Below, piece by piece: positions 1-7,103 of a stretch of 64,000 nt of DNA (within the stretch, counting starts at the first letter, position 1; every line of letters starts with the position of its first letter). The translations under genes were made by a program, and so were the position numbers. The notes beneath the pieces were generated by a model that saw only the letters and a program-made list of their open reading frames with translations, made no database searches and was not told the origin of the DNA. This stretch comes from Microbacterium sulfonylureivorans (GTDB lineage Bacteria > Actinomycetota > Actinomycetes > Actinomycetales > Microbacteriaceae). The stretch is taken from positions 434,001 to 498,000 of the forward strand of contig NZ_RJAD01000001.1 of assembly GCF_003999995.1 (NCBI RefSeq), in the 5' to 3' direction.

Positions 1-149
1 CCAAGCTCGTCATCCTGATCGCGATCGGCGCACTGCTCGGCATCGGCGCCGGCCGCCAGCGCAAGTCCGGCTCGGTGCCGCCGGCGATCTTCTGGTCGAT
101 CGGCGTCCTCACGCTCGCGAACGCGGCGATCGCCGTGCTCTGGCGCTGA
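1..149 (+). CDS. Hypothetical membrane protein, C-terminal part
   Basis: This is the 3' end of a gene that begins before the window. The open frame runs from base 3 to the TGA at 147-149 and gives 48 residues. Two hydrophobic stretches are visible: an Ile/Leu/Gly-rich one right at the edge, and a second just before the C-terminus ending in LWR. A short basic linker (RQRKSG) separates them, which looks like a two-helix hairpin with a cytoplasmic turn. Nothing identifies a family. A strong hairpin terminator follows 15 bases after the stop. Confidence 0.55.
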   Translation, partial: KLVILIAIGALLGIGAGRQRKSGSVPPAIFWSIGVLTLANAAIAVLWR

Positions 150-163
150 CGGCCCCACGCAGA

Positions 164-209
164 ACGACGAGCGGATGCCGCGGCCCGGGTCGCGGCATCC
201 GCTCGTCGT
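164..209 (+). terminator. Rho-independent-type hairpin
   Basis: This is a perfect 19-bp inverted repeat with arms 164-182 and 191-209 and an 8-base loop, placed between the truncated membrane gene and the transporter gene. The arms contain GGATGCC and GGCATCC, the core used by most terminators in this window. No U-tract follows, as is common in high-GC actinobacteria. Confidence 0.75.
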
Positions 210-384
210 GCGTCGGCCGGGCCCCGCGTGCACGCCCGGGAGTAGACTCGATCCTCGTGCCCGGGTGAACGAACCCGTGTGCCCGGTGACCCAGCGCAGT
301 GCCGCCTGACGCGTCACCCCGCGTCAGCGACCGCCCACCGCACGTCCCACAAGGATGCTCCGCCACGCGTTTTACAGGTACTGA

Positions 385-1869
385 ATGTCTTCCCCCACTG
401 CATCCGCCCCTTCCCCGACGACCGTCCCCGCCAATCCCCGCTCGCGCGTCATCACCGCGAGCCTGGTGGGCACCACGATCGAGTTCTACGACTTCTACGT
501 CTACGCGACCGCCGCGGTGCTCGTCTTCCCGATCCTCTTCTTCCCCACCGGAAACGACACCACGGCACTGCTGGCGTCGTTCGGCGTCTTCGGCGCGGCG
601 ATGATCGCGCGCCCCCTCGGCGCCATCGTCTTCGGGCACTTCGGCGACCGCTTCGGCCGCAAGGCGACCCTCGTCGCGTCGCTCCTGACGATGGGCATTG
701 CGACCTTCCTCATCGGCTGCCTCCCGACGTACGACGACATCGGGTGGTGGGCCGCCCTGCTCCTGCTATTCCTTCGCCTCGCGCAGGGCTTCGCGCTCGG
801 CGGCGAGTGGTCGGGCGCCGCTCTCGTCGCGACGGAGAACGCTCCGGCCGGCAAGCGCGCCTGGTACGGCACGTTCCCCCAGCTCGGCGCCCCGCTCGGC
901 TTCATCATCGCGAACACAGTGTTCCTCGCGATCAACTTCCTGCTCCCCCACCCCGACGGCGCCGGACAGCGCTCGGCCGACTTCCTCGCCTGGGGATGGC
1001 GCGTGCCGTTCCTCTTCTCGGCGGTCATGGTGATCATCGGGCTCTGGGTGCGCCTGCGCCTCGTCGAGTCCGAGACGTTCGTCAAGGCGGAGCAGAAGGG
1101 CGCGATCCGCAAGTTCCCGCTCGGCACCGTCGTGCGCAAGCACTGGTGGCACCTGATCCTGGGCACGTTCATCATGCTCGCCACCTACGTGCTGTTCTAC
1201 CTGATGACGAACTTCACGCTCTCGTACGGCACGAAGGCCGCGAGCCTCGAGACCGCCTCAGCCGCGGCGCAGGCGGCCGCCGAAGCCGCGGGGCAGCCCT
1301 TCGACGCGGCCGCGTTCGCAGCGCAGTTCTACCCGGGCCTCGGCTTCGGCTACACCGACTTCGTCATCATGCAGATCATCGGCGTGGTGTTCTTCGGCAT
1401 CTTCACGCTGCTGTCGGGCCCGATCGCCGATGCCATCGGGCGCCGCAAGCTGCTGCTGTGGGTCACCGGTCTCATCATCGTCTTCGGCCTGACGTTCAAT
1501 CTGTTCCTGCTGCCCCACGCCGATCCGAAGTTCACCGGCGCACTCACGCAGGCGTTCCTGATCTTCGGCTTCGTCCTCATGGGCTCGACGTTCGGGCCGA
1601 TGGGCGCGGTTCTGCCGGAGCTCTTCCCCACGAACGTGCGCTACACGGGCTCGGCGATCTCGTACAACCTGTCGTCCATCCTCGGCGCCGCCCTCGCGCC
1701 GATCGTCGCCGTCGCCCTGTGGGCGGGGTCGGGCGGCAACCCGTGGCTCGTCGGCGTCTACCTCTCGGCGATGGGCGTGCTGACCTTCATCGCGCTGCTC
1801 CTCGCTCCCGAGACGAAGGACGTCGACTACGACGCCGACCTCGGCATCGGAGAAACCGCGTCGCTCTGA
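385..1869 (+). CDS. MFS transporter, metabolite:H+ symporter (MHS) type
   Basis: This 494-residue protein has about 12 membrane segments and probably imports an organic acid or osmolyte with protons. Residues 29-40 (GTTIEFYDFYVY) and 84-93 (GHFGDRFGRK) are the characteristic MHS N-terminal signature and MFS motif A; GRRK after GPIADAI marks the second-half copy. Family relatives carry shikimate, alpha-ketoglutarate, citrate or proline/betaine, and the substrate cannot be chosen from sequence. An Ala-rich loop of about 30 residues (around 290-320) separates two helices. Only a weak Shine-Dalgarno is seen before the ATG. The gene stands alone, with a hairpin on each side. Confidence 0.88.
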   Translation: MSSPTASAPSPTTVPANPRSRVITASLVGTTIEFYDFYVYATAAVLVFPILFFPTGNDTTALLASFGVFGAAMIARPLGAIVFGHFGDRFGRKATLVASLLTMGIATFLIGCLPTYDDIGWWAALLLLFLRLAQGFALGGEWSGAALVATENAPAGKRAWYGTFPQLGAPLGFIIANTVFLAINFLLPHPDGAGQRSADFLAWGWRVPFLFSAVMVIIGLWVRLRLVESETFVKAEQKGAIRKFPLGTVVRKHWWHLILGTFIMLATYVLFYLMTNFTLSYGTKAASLETASAAAQAAAEAAGQPFDAAAFAAQFYPGLGFGYTDFVIMQIIGVVFFGIFTLLSGPIADAIGRRKLLLWVTGLIIVFGLTFNLFLLPHADPKFTGALTQAFLIFGFVLMGSTFGPMGAVLPELFPTNVRYTGSAISYNLSSILGAALAPIVAVALWAGSGGNPWLVGVYLSAMGVLTFIALLLAPETKDVDYDADLGIGETASL

Positions 1870-1887
1870 CCGCGGGGAAGGCACGAG

Positions 1888-1921
1888 CGGATGCCGCGGC
1901 CCGAACGGGTCGCGGCATCCG
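1888..1921 (+). terminator. Hairpin after MHS transporter
   Basis: Arms 1888-1898 and 1911-1921 (11 bp, GGATGCC type) pair perfectly, with additional CCCG/CGGG pairing inside the loop. The hairpin lies 18 bases after the transporter stop and before the convergent gene that ends at 1943, so it probably serves both strands. Confidence 0.7.
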
Positions 1922-1942
1922 TCGTCTCGTCGATCATCGCCG

Positions 1943-2353
1943 TCAGACGATCGCGCCGATCGCCGACATGATCCCGCAGAACGCGGTGAACGCCACCGGA
2001 ACACCGAGGACGATCGTTCCCCAGACCGTCATCGCTCGCAGAAACCGCGCGCCTTTGTGCGTCCCGCCGATGGCATTCAACGCGGAGAACGCTGCTGCCA
2101 GCCCGATGACGAACGCTGAAGCCCACGGCATCACCAGCGTTGCACCGACGACCGGGAAAGCGATGAAGGCCCATGAGGTGAATTCATGGCCCACCCCCGT
2201 CGACCGCATCACGGCGACTGCGGCCGACACCGCGACCAGTGCCGAGTTCACGACGGTGAGGATCCGGAACCACTTGACGCGCCAGAGCCCGACGTCGGGC
2301 GCCTGCGCCTCAACGGGCTGCACAGGTCCGAGGGCTGCCGCACCCGTGCTCAT
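1943..2353 (-). CDS. Hypothetical four-helix membrane protein
   Basis: This 136-residue protein has a cytosolic N-terminus of about 25 residues followed by four hydrophobic segments (roughly 30-50, 60-78, 80-95 and 105-135). No catalytic motif or known domain is recognised. Its ATG overlaps the stop of the upstream TetR gene in an ATGA arrangement, so the two are translationally coupled and form a two-gene operon. The membrane protein may be the repressor's local target or sensor partner, but that is inferred from position only. Confidence 0.7.
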   Translation of the reverse strand: MSTGAAALGPVQPVEAQAPDVGLWRVKWFRILTVVNSALVAVSAAVAVMRSTGVGHEFTSWAFIAFPVVGATLVMPWASAFVIGLAAAFSALNAIGGTHKGARFLRAMTVWGTIVLGVPVAFTAFCGIMSAIGAIV

Positions 2354-3027
2354 GCGCGCACCTCCGCGACCAGATCGAGCAGCTCGCGGAGAGGACGCCG
2401 GAGAAGGCGCGAGCGCACGAGCGGCAGCGAGAGCTTCAGCAGACGCAGTCCGCGGTCGAGGAGTCGCTCAGTGCGCGCCTGGCCGGACGATGAGTCGTAG
2501 ACCCAGAACAGCGCGAGCAGCAGGTGGGCGAGCATCAGCGCCGATGGCAGGTCTTCATGGAACTCCGCAGGCAGCCGGTCCTTCGCTCCGGCGACGGCCT
2601 CGCGGAACAAGCCGACGACGATGTCGCGCGACTCCGTGGAATCCGCCGACAGAGGGTTGAGGGAGGAGCGCGGCGAGACGGCCGCCGAGAGGAACTCCGG
2701 CGCGAACGGGTGATAGGGGCCGAGCTGCGCCAGGCCCGTGCGGAAGACGATCCCGAGCCGCTCGACGAGGTCGTCGCTCGTCGTGAGGAGCGGCTCGGCG
2801 GCCGCGCGGTGAGCCTCCTGCACGTCGAGGTAGAGCTCCTGCACGAGATCGTTCTTCGACGCGAAGTGGTAGTTCGTCGTGCCGACCGACACACCCGCCT
2901 CCTGCGCGATGAGCCGGATCGTGGTCTGGTCGTAACCGCGCTCACGGAACGACCGCAGGGCGACGTCTCGGATCAGCGCCCGGGTCCGCTCGCTCTTCGT
3001 AGGGACGGCGACTTCAGAACTGGACAT
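2350..3027 (-). CDS. TetR family transcriptional regulator
   Basis: This 225-residue repressor has its DNA-binding helix-turn-helix near residues 35-60 (TTIRLIAQEAGVSVGTTNYHF) after a basic helix, then a helical ligand-binding half of normal TetR length. I placed the start at the ATG at 3027. A TACTTT -10 hexamer ends exactly 6 bases before it, so the mRNA is probably leaderless; longer upstream frames run through the divergent gene. The start codon lies inside the inverted repeat 3024-3058, which should be its operator. The next gene overlaps its stop by 4 bases. Ligand unknown. Confidence 0.88.
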   Translation of the reverse strand: MSSSEVAVPTKSERTRALIRDVALRSFRERGYDQTTIRLIAQEAGVSVGTTNYHFASKNDLVQELYLDVQEAHRAAAEPLLTTSDDLVERLGIVFRTGLAQLGPYHPFAPEFLSAAVSPRSSLNPLSADSTESRDIVVGLFREAVAGAKDRLPAEFHEDLPSALMLAHLLLALFWVYDSSSGQARTERLLDRGLRLLKLSLPLVRSRLLRRPLRELLDLVAEVRA

Positions 3028-3058
3028 GTTCAGAAAGTACCGTACGATCTGAACATGT
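3024..3058. promoter_or_regulatory. Divergent leaderless promoters within a TetR-type operator
   Basis: A perfect 11-bp inverted repeat, ACATGTTCAGA (3024-3034) and TCTGAACATGT (3048-3058), is separated by 13 bases. Each arm contains the start codon of one divergent gene (ATG at 3027 on minus, 3055 on plus). The spacer carries back-to-back -10 elements: TACGAT (3043-3048) for the plus gene, and TACTTT (3039-3034 on the minus strand). Both end 6 bases before their ATG, so both mRNAs should be leaderless, and a repressor bound here would cover both promoters. Confidence 0.75.
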
Positions 3059-4011
3059 TCAACTCTGACGAGACACAGGCATCGAAAGTCGCGATCACCG
3101 GAGGGACCGGATTCGTCGGTCGGCATGTCGCCGAGCGCATCGGCAGCGGACGGGCCGTCGTCCTCTCGCGCCGCACGGGCGTCGACGTCGAAGACGTCGA
3201 TGCGCTGGCGAACGCGATGACGGGCTGCCACGTCGTCGTGCACTGCGCGGGCATCAATCGTGAGCTCGGCGACCAGACGTTCGACCGGGTGCACGTACGA
3301 GGCACGGCCGCCGTGATCCACGCTGCCCGCCGGGCGGGCGCGCAGAAGATCGTCATGCTGAGCTTCCTCCGCGCCAGGCCGTCGTGTGGCTCCGGGTATC
3401 ACGAGTCGAAATGGGAGGCGGAGCAGATCGTCCGCTCCTCCGGGCTCGACTACACCGTGCTCAAGGCGGGGATGATCTACGGTCGTGGCGACCACATGAT
3501 CGACCACCTGAGTCGGCTCGCCCAGACGATCCCCTTCGCCGCGACAGTCGGCATGCGGGAGCAGTCGATCAGTCCTGTGCCGATCGACGAACTCGTCGAC
3601 GTTGTCGTCGCGGCGATCGACGGGCGGCTGTCAGGCGAGACCGTCGCCGTGACCGGCGGGGAGACCCTCCTCCTCAGCGACGCGGTGCGGCGAGTGGCGG
3701 CGGCCGTCGATCGACGTGTGCTCGTCCTGCCTGCGCCGGTCGCCTTCCATCGGGTCTTCGCCCAGGTCTGCGAGTGGACCATGACGGTGCCGCTCGTCGC
3801 CAAAGCGCAGGCGCGGATGCTCGCCGAGGGCGTCACGACCGCCGCGGGTCCGGCCGGCGACCTGCCCTCGGACCTTCAGCCGCGGCTCCCCTTCGACGAG
3901 ATCCGCATCCGCGCGGCTCTGCCCGACCGAGGCCGTTTCGGCTGCGGTGACCTGCGCACCTCGCGCAAGACCGTCAGTCGAGGAACAGCGCGCGCAGCCG
4001 CTTCGTGGTGA
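3055..4011 (+). CDS. NAD(P)-binding SDR-type epimerase/dehydratase-like protein
   Basis: This 318-residue protein is an atypical or extended short-chain dehydrogenase. The Rossmann motif GGTGFVG is at residues 16-22. YHESK sits where the catalytic YxxxK of the family is expected, followed by a YTVLKAGMIYG segment typical of NDUFA9/NmrA-like members. The true substrate is unknown. I chose the ATG at 3055 because a TACGAT -10 box ends 6 bases upstream and the Rossmann fold then starts at a normal distance. It is divergent from the TetR gene and shares its operator, so it is the likeliest repressed target. Its last 38 bases overlap the convergent ABC permease gene. Confidence 0.82.
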   Translation: MFNSDETQASKVAITGGTGFVGRHVAERIGSGRAVVLSRRTGVDVEDVDALANAMTGCHVVVHCAGINRELGDQTFDRVHVRGTAAVIHAARRAGAQKIVMLSFLRARPSCGSGYHESKWEAEQIVRSSGLDYTVLKAGMIYGRGDHMIDHLSRLAQTIPFAATVGMREQSISPVPIDELVDVVVAAIDGRLSGETVAVTGGETLLLSDAVRRVAAAVDRRVLVLPAPVAFHRVFAQVCEWTMTVPLVAKAQARMLAEGVTTAAGPAGDLPSDLQPRLPFDEIRIRAALPDRGRFGCGDLRTSRKTVSRGTARAAASW

Positions 4012-4798
4012 ACACGAGGCCGATCGCGATCATGACGACGAAATACACCACGTGCCACCACATCTCGGGGCTCAGGATGCCTGTCGTCAAGCCGCGCACG
4101 AGCTCGACGCCGTGCCACAGCGGGAACGCCATGATGATGTGCTGGATCCACTCCGGGTAGACCGAGATCGGGTACAGCGTCGCTGAGAACAGGAACATCG
4201 GCAGCAGCACGAAGTTGATCCAGTCCATGTGCTGGAAGGTCTTCATGTAGCTCGTCACGGCCATGCCGAGGCTCGCGAAGCCGAACGCGATCAGCAGCAC
4301 CGCGGGGATGGCGAGGATCGCGGTCCACGCCAGATTGAGACCGAGGATCTGCATGATGATCATGAACCCGGTCGCGTAGAGCAGACCTCGAAGCAGCGCG
4401 TAGAGGATCTCGCCGAGCGCGACGTCGAGCGGGCCCAGCGATGTCGCGAGCATGCCCTCGTAGAGCTTGCCGTAGTTGAGCTTGAAGAAGACGTTCCACG
4501 TGGAGTCGTAGATCGCGCCGTTCATGGCGGAGACGGCGAGCAGCGCCGGCGCGATGAACGCGGCGTAAGACACCTCGACCCCGCTCGAGGTCTGCACGTC
4601 GCCGATGATCGAGCCGAGGCCGATACCCATCGACGCGAGGTAGAAGACCGGCTCGAAGAACCCGGACAGCACCACGATCCAGCTCGAGGAGCGCGCTGCG
4701 ATGAGGCCGCGCTGCACCACCGACTGCGGGTTGCCGGCCCAGAGTGCGCGCACGCCGCCGACGCGGGTCGGGGCATCCGTCGTCGTCGCCGCGCTCAC
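3974..4798 (-). CDS. ABC-2 type transporter permease
   Basis: This 274-residue integral membrane protein has six predicted helices and the ABC-2 domain architecture of daunorubicin or polyketide exporters (DrrB-like). The conserved region around LFSATLYPISVYPEW and the following membrane helix is typical of the family. The GTG start at 4798 overlaps the upstream permease stop (GTGA), so translation is coupled. It is the third gene of an ATPase-permease-permease operon, and the two permeases probably form a heterodimeric pore. The cargo (drug, lipid or polyketide) cannot be told from sequence. Confidence 0.87.
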   Translation of the reverse strand: MSAATTTDAPTRVGGVRALWAGNPQSVVQRGLIAARSSSWIVVLSGFFEPVFYLASMGIGLGSIIGDVQTSSGVEVSYAAFIAPALLAVSAMNGAIYDSTWNVFFKLNYGKLYEGMLATSLGPLDVALGEILYALLRGLLYATGFMIIMQILGLNLAWTAILAIPAVLLIAFGFASLGMAVTSYMKTFQHMDWINFVLLPMFLFSATLYPISVYPEWIQHIIMAFPLWHGVELVRGLTTGILSPEMWWHVVYFVVMIAIGLVFTTKRLRALFLD

Positions 4799-5712
4799 TT
4801 GGCGAGCCTCTTCTCGAACAGGCGCCGGCCGATGACCAGGCCGCCGATGGCGAGCGTGAGCAGGTACACGACGTGCACCACGATCATGATCGGCGGGGTC
4901 GGCTGGCCGTAGGTGACCACCCTGCCGAGCTCGGTGGCGTGCCACAGCGGCGAGATCCAGCCGATCCACTGCAGCCAGAGCGGGAGTGTCGCGAGGGGGT
5001 AGAACGTGCCGGAGAAGAGGAACATCGGCATGAAGATGAACCGCTGCACCAGGGCGAACTGGCCCTTGTCGTCTTCGATCGAGGCGGCGTATGCCATGAG
5101 CGGAATGCCGAACGAGAGCCCCGCGAGCAATCCGATGAAGATCGCCATCCACGCGGTGCCCGGGCGGGTGGCGTCGGGCTGGAGCCACGCGAAGAACAGC
5201 ACGATGAACACGAAGTAGAGCACGACCGTCACGCCCATGCGCGCTCCTGCGCCGGCCACCACGCCGTTCGCGATCTGACCCGACGACAGCGGCGACGCGT
5301 TGAAGCCGTAGAAGTAGCGGCGCCACTTGAAACCTGCCATGACCGGGTACGTGAACTCTTCCGACGCGACCGCGATCGCCGAGGTCATGAGCAGCGCGGG
5401 CGCGACGAACACGAGGTACGGCACCTGCTCGCCACCGACGTCGATCGGCGCGTCGATGAGCGCCGCGAGGCCGACCGCGAGGCCGAGCAGGTAGAGCACC
5501 GGCTGTCCGAGCGCACCGACGATGATCGTCCAGCCGTACGCGCGCATCGCCCGCACCATGTGCTCGGTGACGTAGAGGGAACCGAGGCCACGGGGCTTCC
5601 GACCCCACTCCATCGCCTCCGCGCGGAGCTCGTCGAGTCCGTCGTCGACGGTTGCGCCGGCGGCGGGCTGAGGCATCCGCTCGCCGTCGCCGGAGGGGAT
5701 GACGCCGCTCAT
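4795..5712 (-). CDS. ABC-2 type transporter permease
   Basis: This 305-residue ABC-2 permease has a cytosolic N-terminal region of about 60 residues and six helices. The segment FMPMFLFSGTFYPLATLPLW matches the equivalent LFSATLYPISVYP segment of the next gene, so the pair are paralogues likely to heterodimerise. The ATG overlaps the ATPase stop (ATGA), and its own stop overlaps the next GTG. An extended N-terminus rich in Gly, Pro and Asp precedes the membrane part. Confidence 0.87.
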   Translation of the reverse strand: MSGVIPSGDGERMPQPAAGATVDDGLDELRAEAMEWGRKPRGLGSLYVTEHMVRAMRAYGWTIIVGALGQPVLYLLGLAVGLAALIDAPIDVGGEQVPYLVFVAPALLMTSAIAVASEEFTYPVMAGFKWRRYFYGFNASPLSSGQIANGVVAGAGARMGVTVVLYFVFIVLFFAWLQPDATRPGTAWMAIFIGLLAGLSFGIPLMAYAASIEDDKGQFALVQRFIFMPMFLFSGTFYPLATLPLWLQWIGWISPLWHATELGRVVTYGQPTPPIMIVVHVVYLLTLAIGGLVIGRRLFEKRLAK

Positions 5713-6650
5713 TCGATCAGCGACCTTCCGGTCAGGCGCAGGAACACGTCCTCGAGGCTCGAGCGCCGCACCAGGCTCGTGACCGGGTGGAGGCCCCGTG
5801 CGATGACCTGCTCGAGCGCCGCCTCGCCGTCGCCGGCGTAGACCAGCACGCGGTCGGGCAGCACCTCGACGCGTTCGCCGATGCCCTGCAGCTGCGGCGC
5901 GACCTGCTCGTTGCGATCGGAGCCGAAGCGCACCTCGAGCACCTCGCGGCTGGAGTGCTCACGGATGAGCGACGCGGGCGTGCCCTCGGCCATGATCCGG
6001 CCCTTGTCGACGACGATCAGCCGGTCGCACAGCTGCTCGGCTTCGTCCATGTAGTGCGTCGTCAGAACGAGCGTCGTGCCGCGCTCCTTGAGCCGGAACA
6101 GGCGGTCCCACAGCACGTGGCGGGCCTGAGGGTCGAGGCCGGTCGTGGGCTCGTCGAGGAGGAGGATGCGCGGGTCGTTGATGAGGCCCCGTGCGATCGT
6201 GAGCCGGCGCTTCATGCCGCCCGACAGCGCGTCGACCTTGCTCTTCGCCTTGTCTTCGAGCGCGGCGAACGCGAGGAGCTCGTCGGCCTTCTGCGCGCAC
6301 ACCTTGCCCGGCAGACCGAAGTACCGGCCGTAGATGTAGAGGTTCTCCCGCGCGTTGAGCTCGCCGTCGAGGTTGTCCTGCTGCGGCACGACGCCGAGCC
6401 GCGAGCGGATCTCGGGCCCGTAGCGATCCGGATCGAGCCCGAGGATCGACAGGTCTCCGGCGGTGCGGGTCGAGACGGCGCCGATCATCTTCATCGTCGT
6501 GGACTTGCCGGCGCCGTTGGGCCCCAGGAGACCGAACGACTCGCCGGGCGCGACCTCGAAGGACAGGCCGTCGACGGCCAGGAAGTCGGGCTTGCCTTTG
6601 ACCTTGTAGGCCTTGACGAGGTTCTTCGCATCGATCACGGGGGCGGGCAC
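5709..6650 (-). CDS. ABC-2 exporter ATP-binding protein
   Basis: This 313-residue ATPase powers the two downstream permeases. Walker A is GPNGAGKS (43-50), the signature is LSGGMKRR (142-149), Walker B is LLLDEPTTGLD (163-173) and the switch His is H199 in TTHYMDEAEQ. The C-terminal 90 residues form the small extra domain seen in DrrA/NodI-type ATPases. The start is a GTG at 6650: a TAGGGT -10 on the minus strand (6662-6657) ends 6 bases before it, so it is probably leaderless and this promoter drives the whole three-gene operon. Confidence 0.92.
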   Translation of the reverse strand: MPAPVIDAKNLVKAYKVKGKPDFLAVDGLSFEVAPGESFGLLGPNGAGKSTTMKMIGAVSTRTAGDLSILGLDPDRYGPEIRSRLGVVPQQDNLDGELNARENLYIYGRYFGLPGKVCAQKADELLAFAALEDKAKSKVDALSGGMKRRLTIARGLINDPRILLLDEPTTGLDPQARHVLWDRLFRLKERGTTLVLTTHYMDEAEQLCDRLIVVDKGRIMAEGTPASLIREHSSREVLEVRFGSDRNEQVAPQLQGIGERVEVLPDRVLVYAGDGEAALEQVIARGLHPVTSLVRRSSLEDVFLRLTGRSLIE

Positions 6651-6798
6651 CGGACAACCCTAACGCCGCCTGTCGACACGGTCGACGTCGGCGGCATCCG
6701 GCCGGCCGACGCCGAACGCGCACGAATCACCGAGCGGATGCCGGGCGAATCGTGAATCGTGCGCTTTCGGCGCTTCTTCGGGGAGGCGACGGGCGGAC

Positions 6799-6843
6799 GT
6801 CAATGATTGTTGACGAGGAGGGACGGCGTCAACTACTGTTGAC
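6799..6843 (+). promoter_or_regulatory. Promoter with two GTCAA-N6-TTGAC operators
   Basis: Two 16-bp dyads, GTCAATGATTGTTGAC (6799-6814) and GTCAACTACTGTTGAC (6828-6843), are spaced 29 bp centre to centre. A promoter fits exactly across them: -35 TTGACG (6810-6815), an 18-bp spacer and -10 TACTGT (6834-6839). One dyad covers the -35 and the other the -10, the classic arrangement for repression, probably by the small HTH protein encoded just downstream. Confidence 0.65.
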
Positions 6844-6844
6844 G

Positions 6845-6873
6845 ACCGGATGCCGCGGGCCGCGGCATCCGGT
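6845..6873 (+). other. 5' leader hairpin of the HTH-ABC operon
   Basis: Arms 6845-6858 and 6860-6873 form a perfect 14-bp inverted repeat (GGATGCC type) with essentially no loop. It lies between the predicted transcription start near 6846 and the Shine-Dalgarno AAGGAGG at 6878-6884. The mRNA would therefore begin with a stable stem next to the ribosome site, which could protect the transcript or tune translation. Confidence 0.55.
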
Positions 6874-6887
6874 CCCGAAGGAGGAAC

Positions 6888-7103
6888 ATGAGCGGCGACG
6901 ATCTCAGCACCCTCATCGGCTCGGCCCCCGGGCGTGAGCCGATCGCCGAGCTGCGACGGCTCGCCGACGTCCGGCGCGAGCTCGCCCGCGCCGAAGAGGT
7001 GCAGGTGCGACGCGCCCGGAACCTGGGCTTCTCCTGGCAGGCCATCGCCGGGGCCCTCGGCGTGACCAAGCAGGCCGTCCACAGGAAGTACGGTCGAAGG
7101 TGA
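6888..7103 (+). CDS. Small helix-turn-helix DNA-binding protein
   Basis: This 71-residue protein has a basic, helical middle (residues 20-45) and a C-terminal helix-turn-helix (FSWQAIAGALGVTKQAVHRKY, about 48-68). It resembles short actinobacterial HTH proteins that consist of little more than the DNA-binding unit. A strong AAGGAGG ribosome site precedes the ATG. Its stop overlaps the GTG of the following ABC exporter, so the two are coupled. Two palindromes over its promoter suggest autoregulation. With no ligand domain, any signal would have to act through multimerisation or a partner. Confidence 0.78.
   Translation: MSGDDLSTLIGSAPGREPIAELRRLADVRRELARAEEVQVRRARNLGFSWQAIAGALGVTKQAVHRKYGRR

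Noticed and set aside
2524..3054. Upstream extension of the SDR gene
   Set aside because: It would lie fully antisense to the TetR gene. The Rossmann motif and -10 element support the ATG at 3055.
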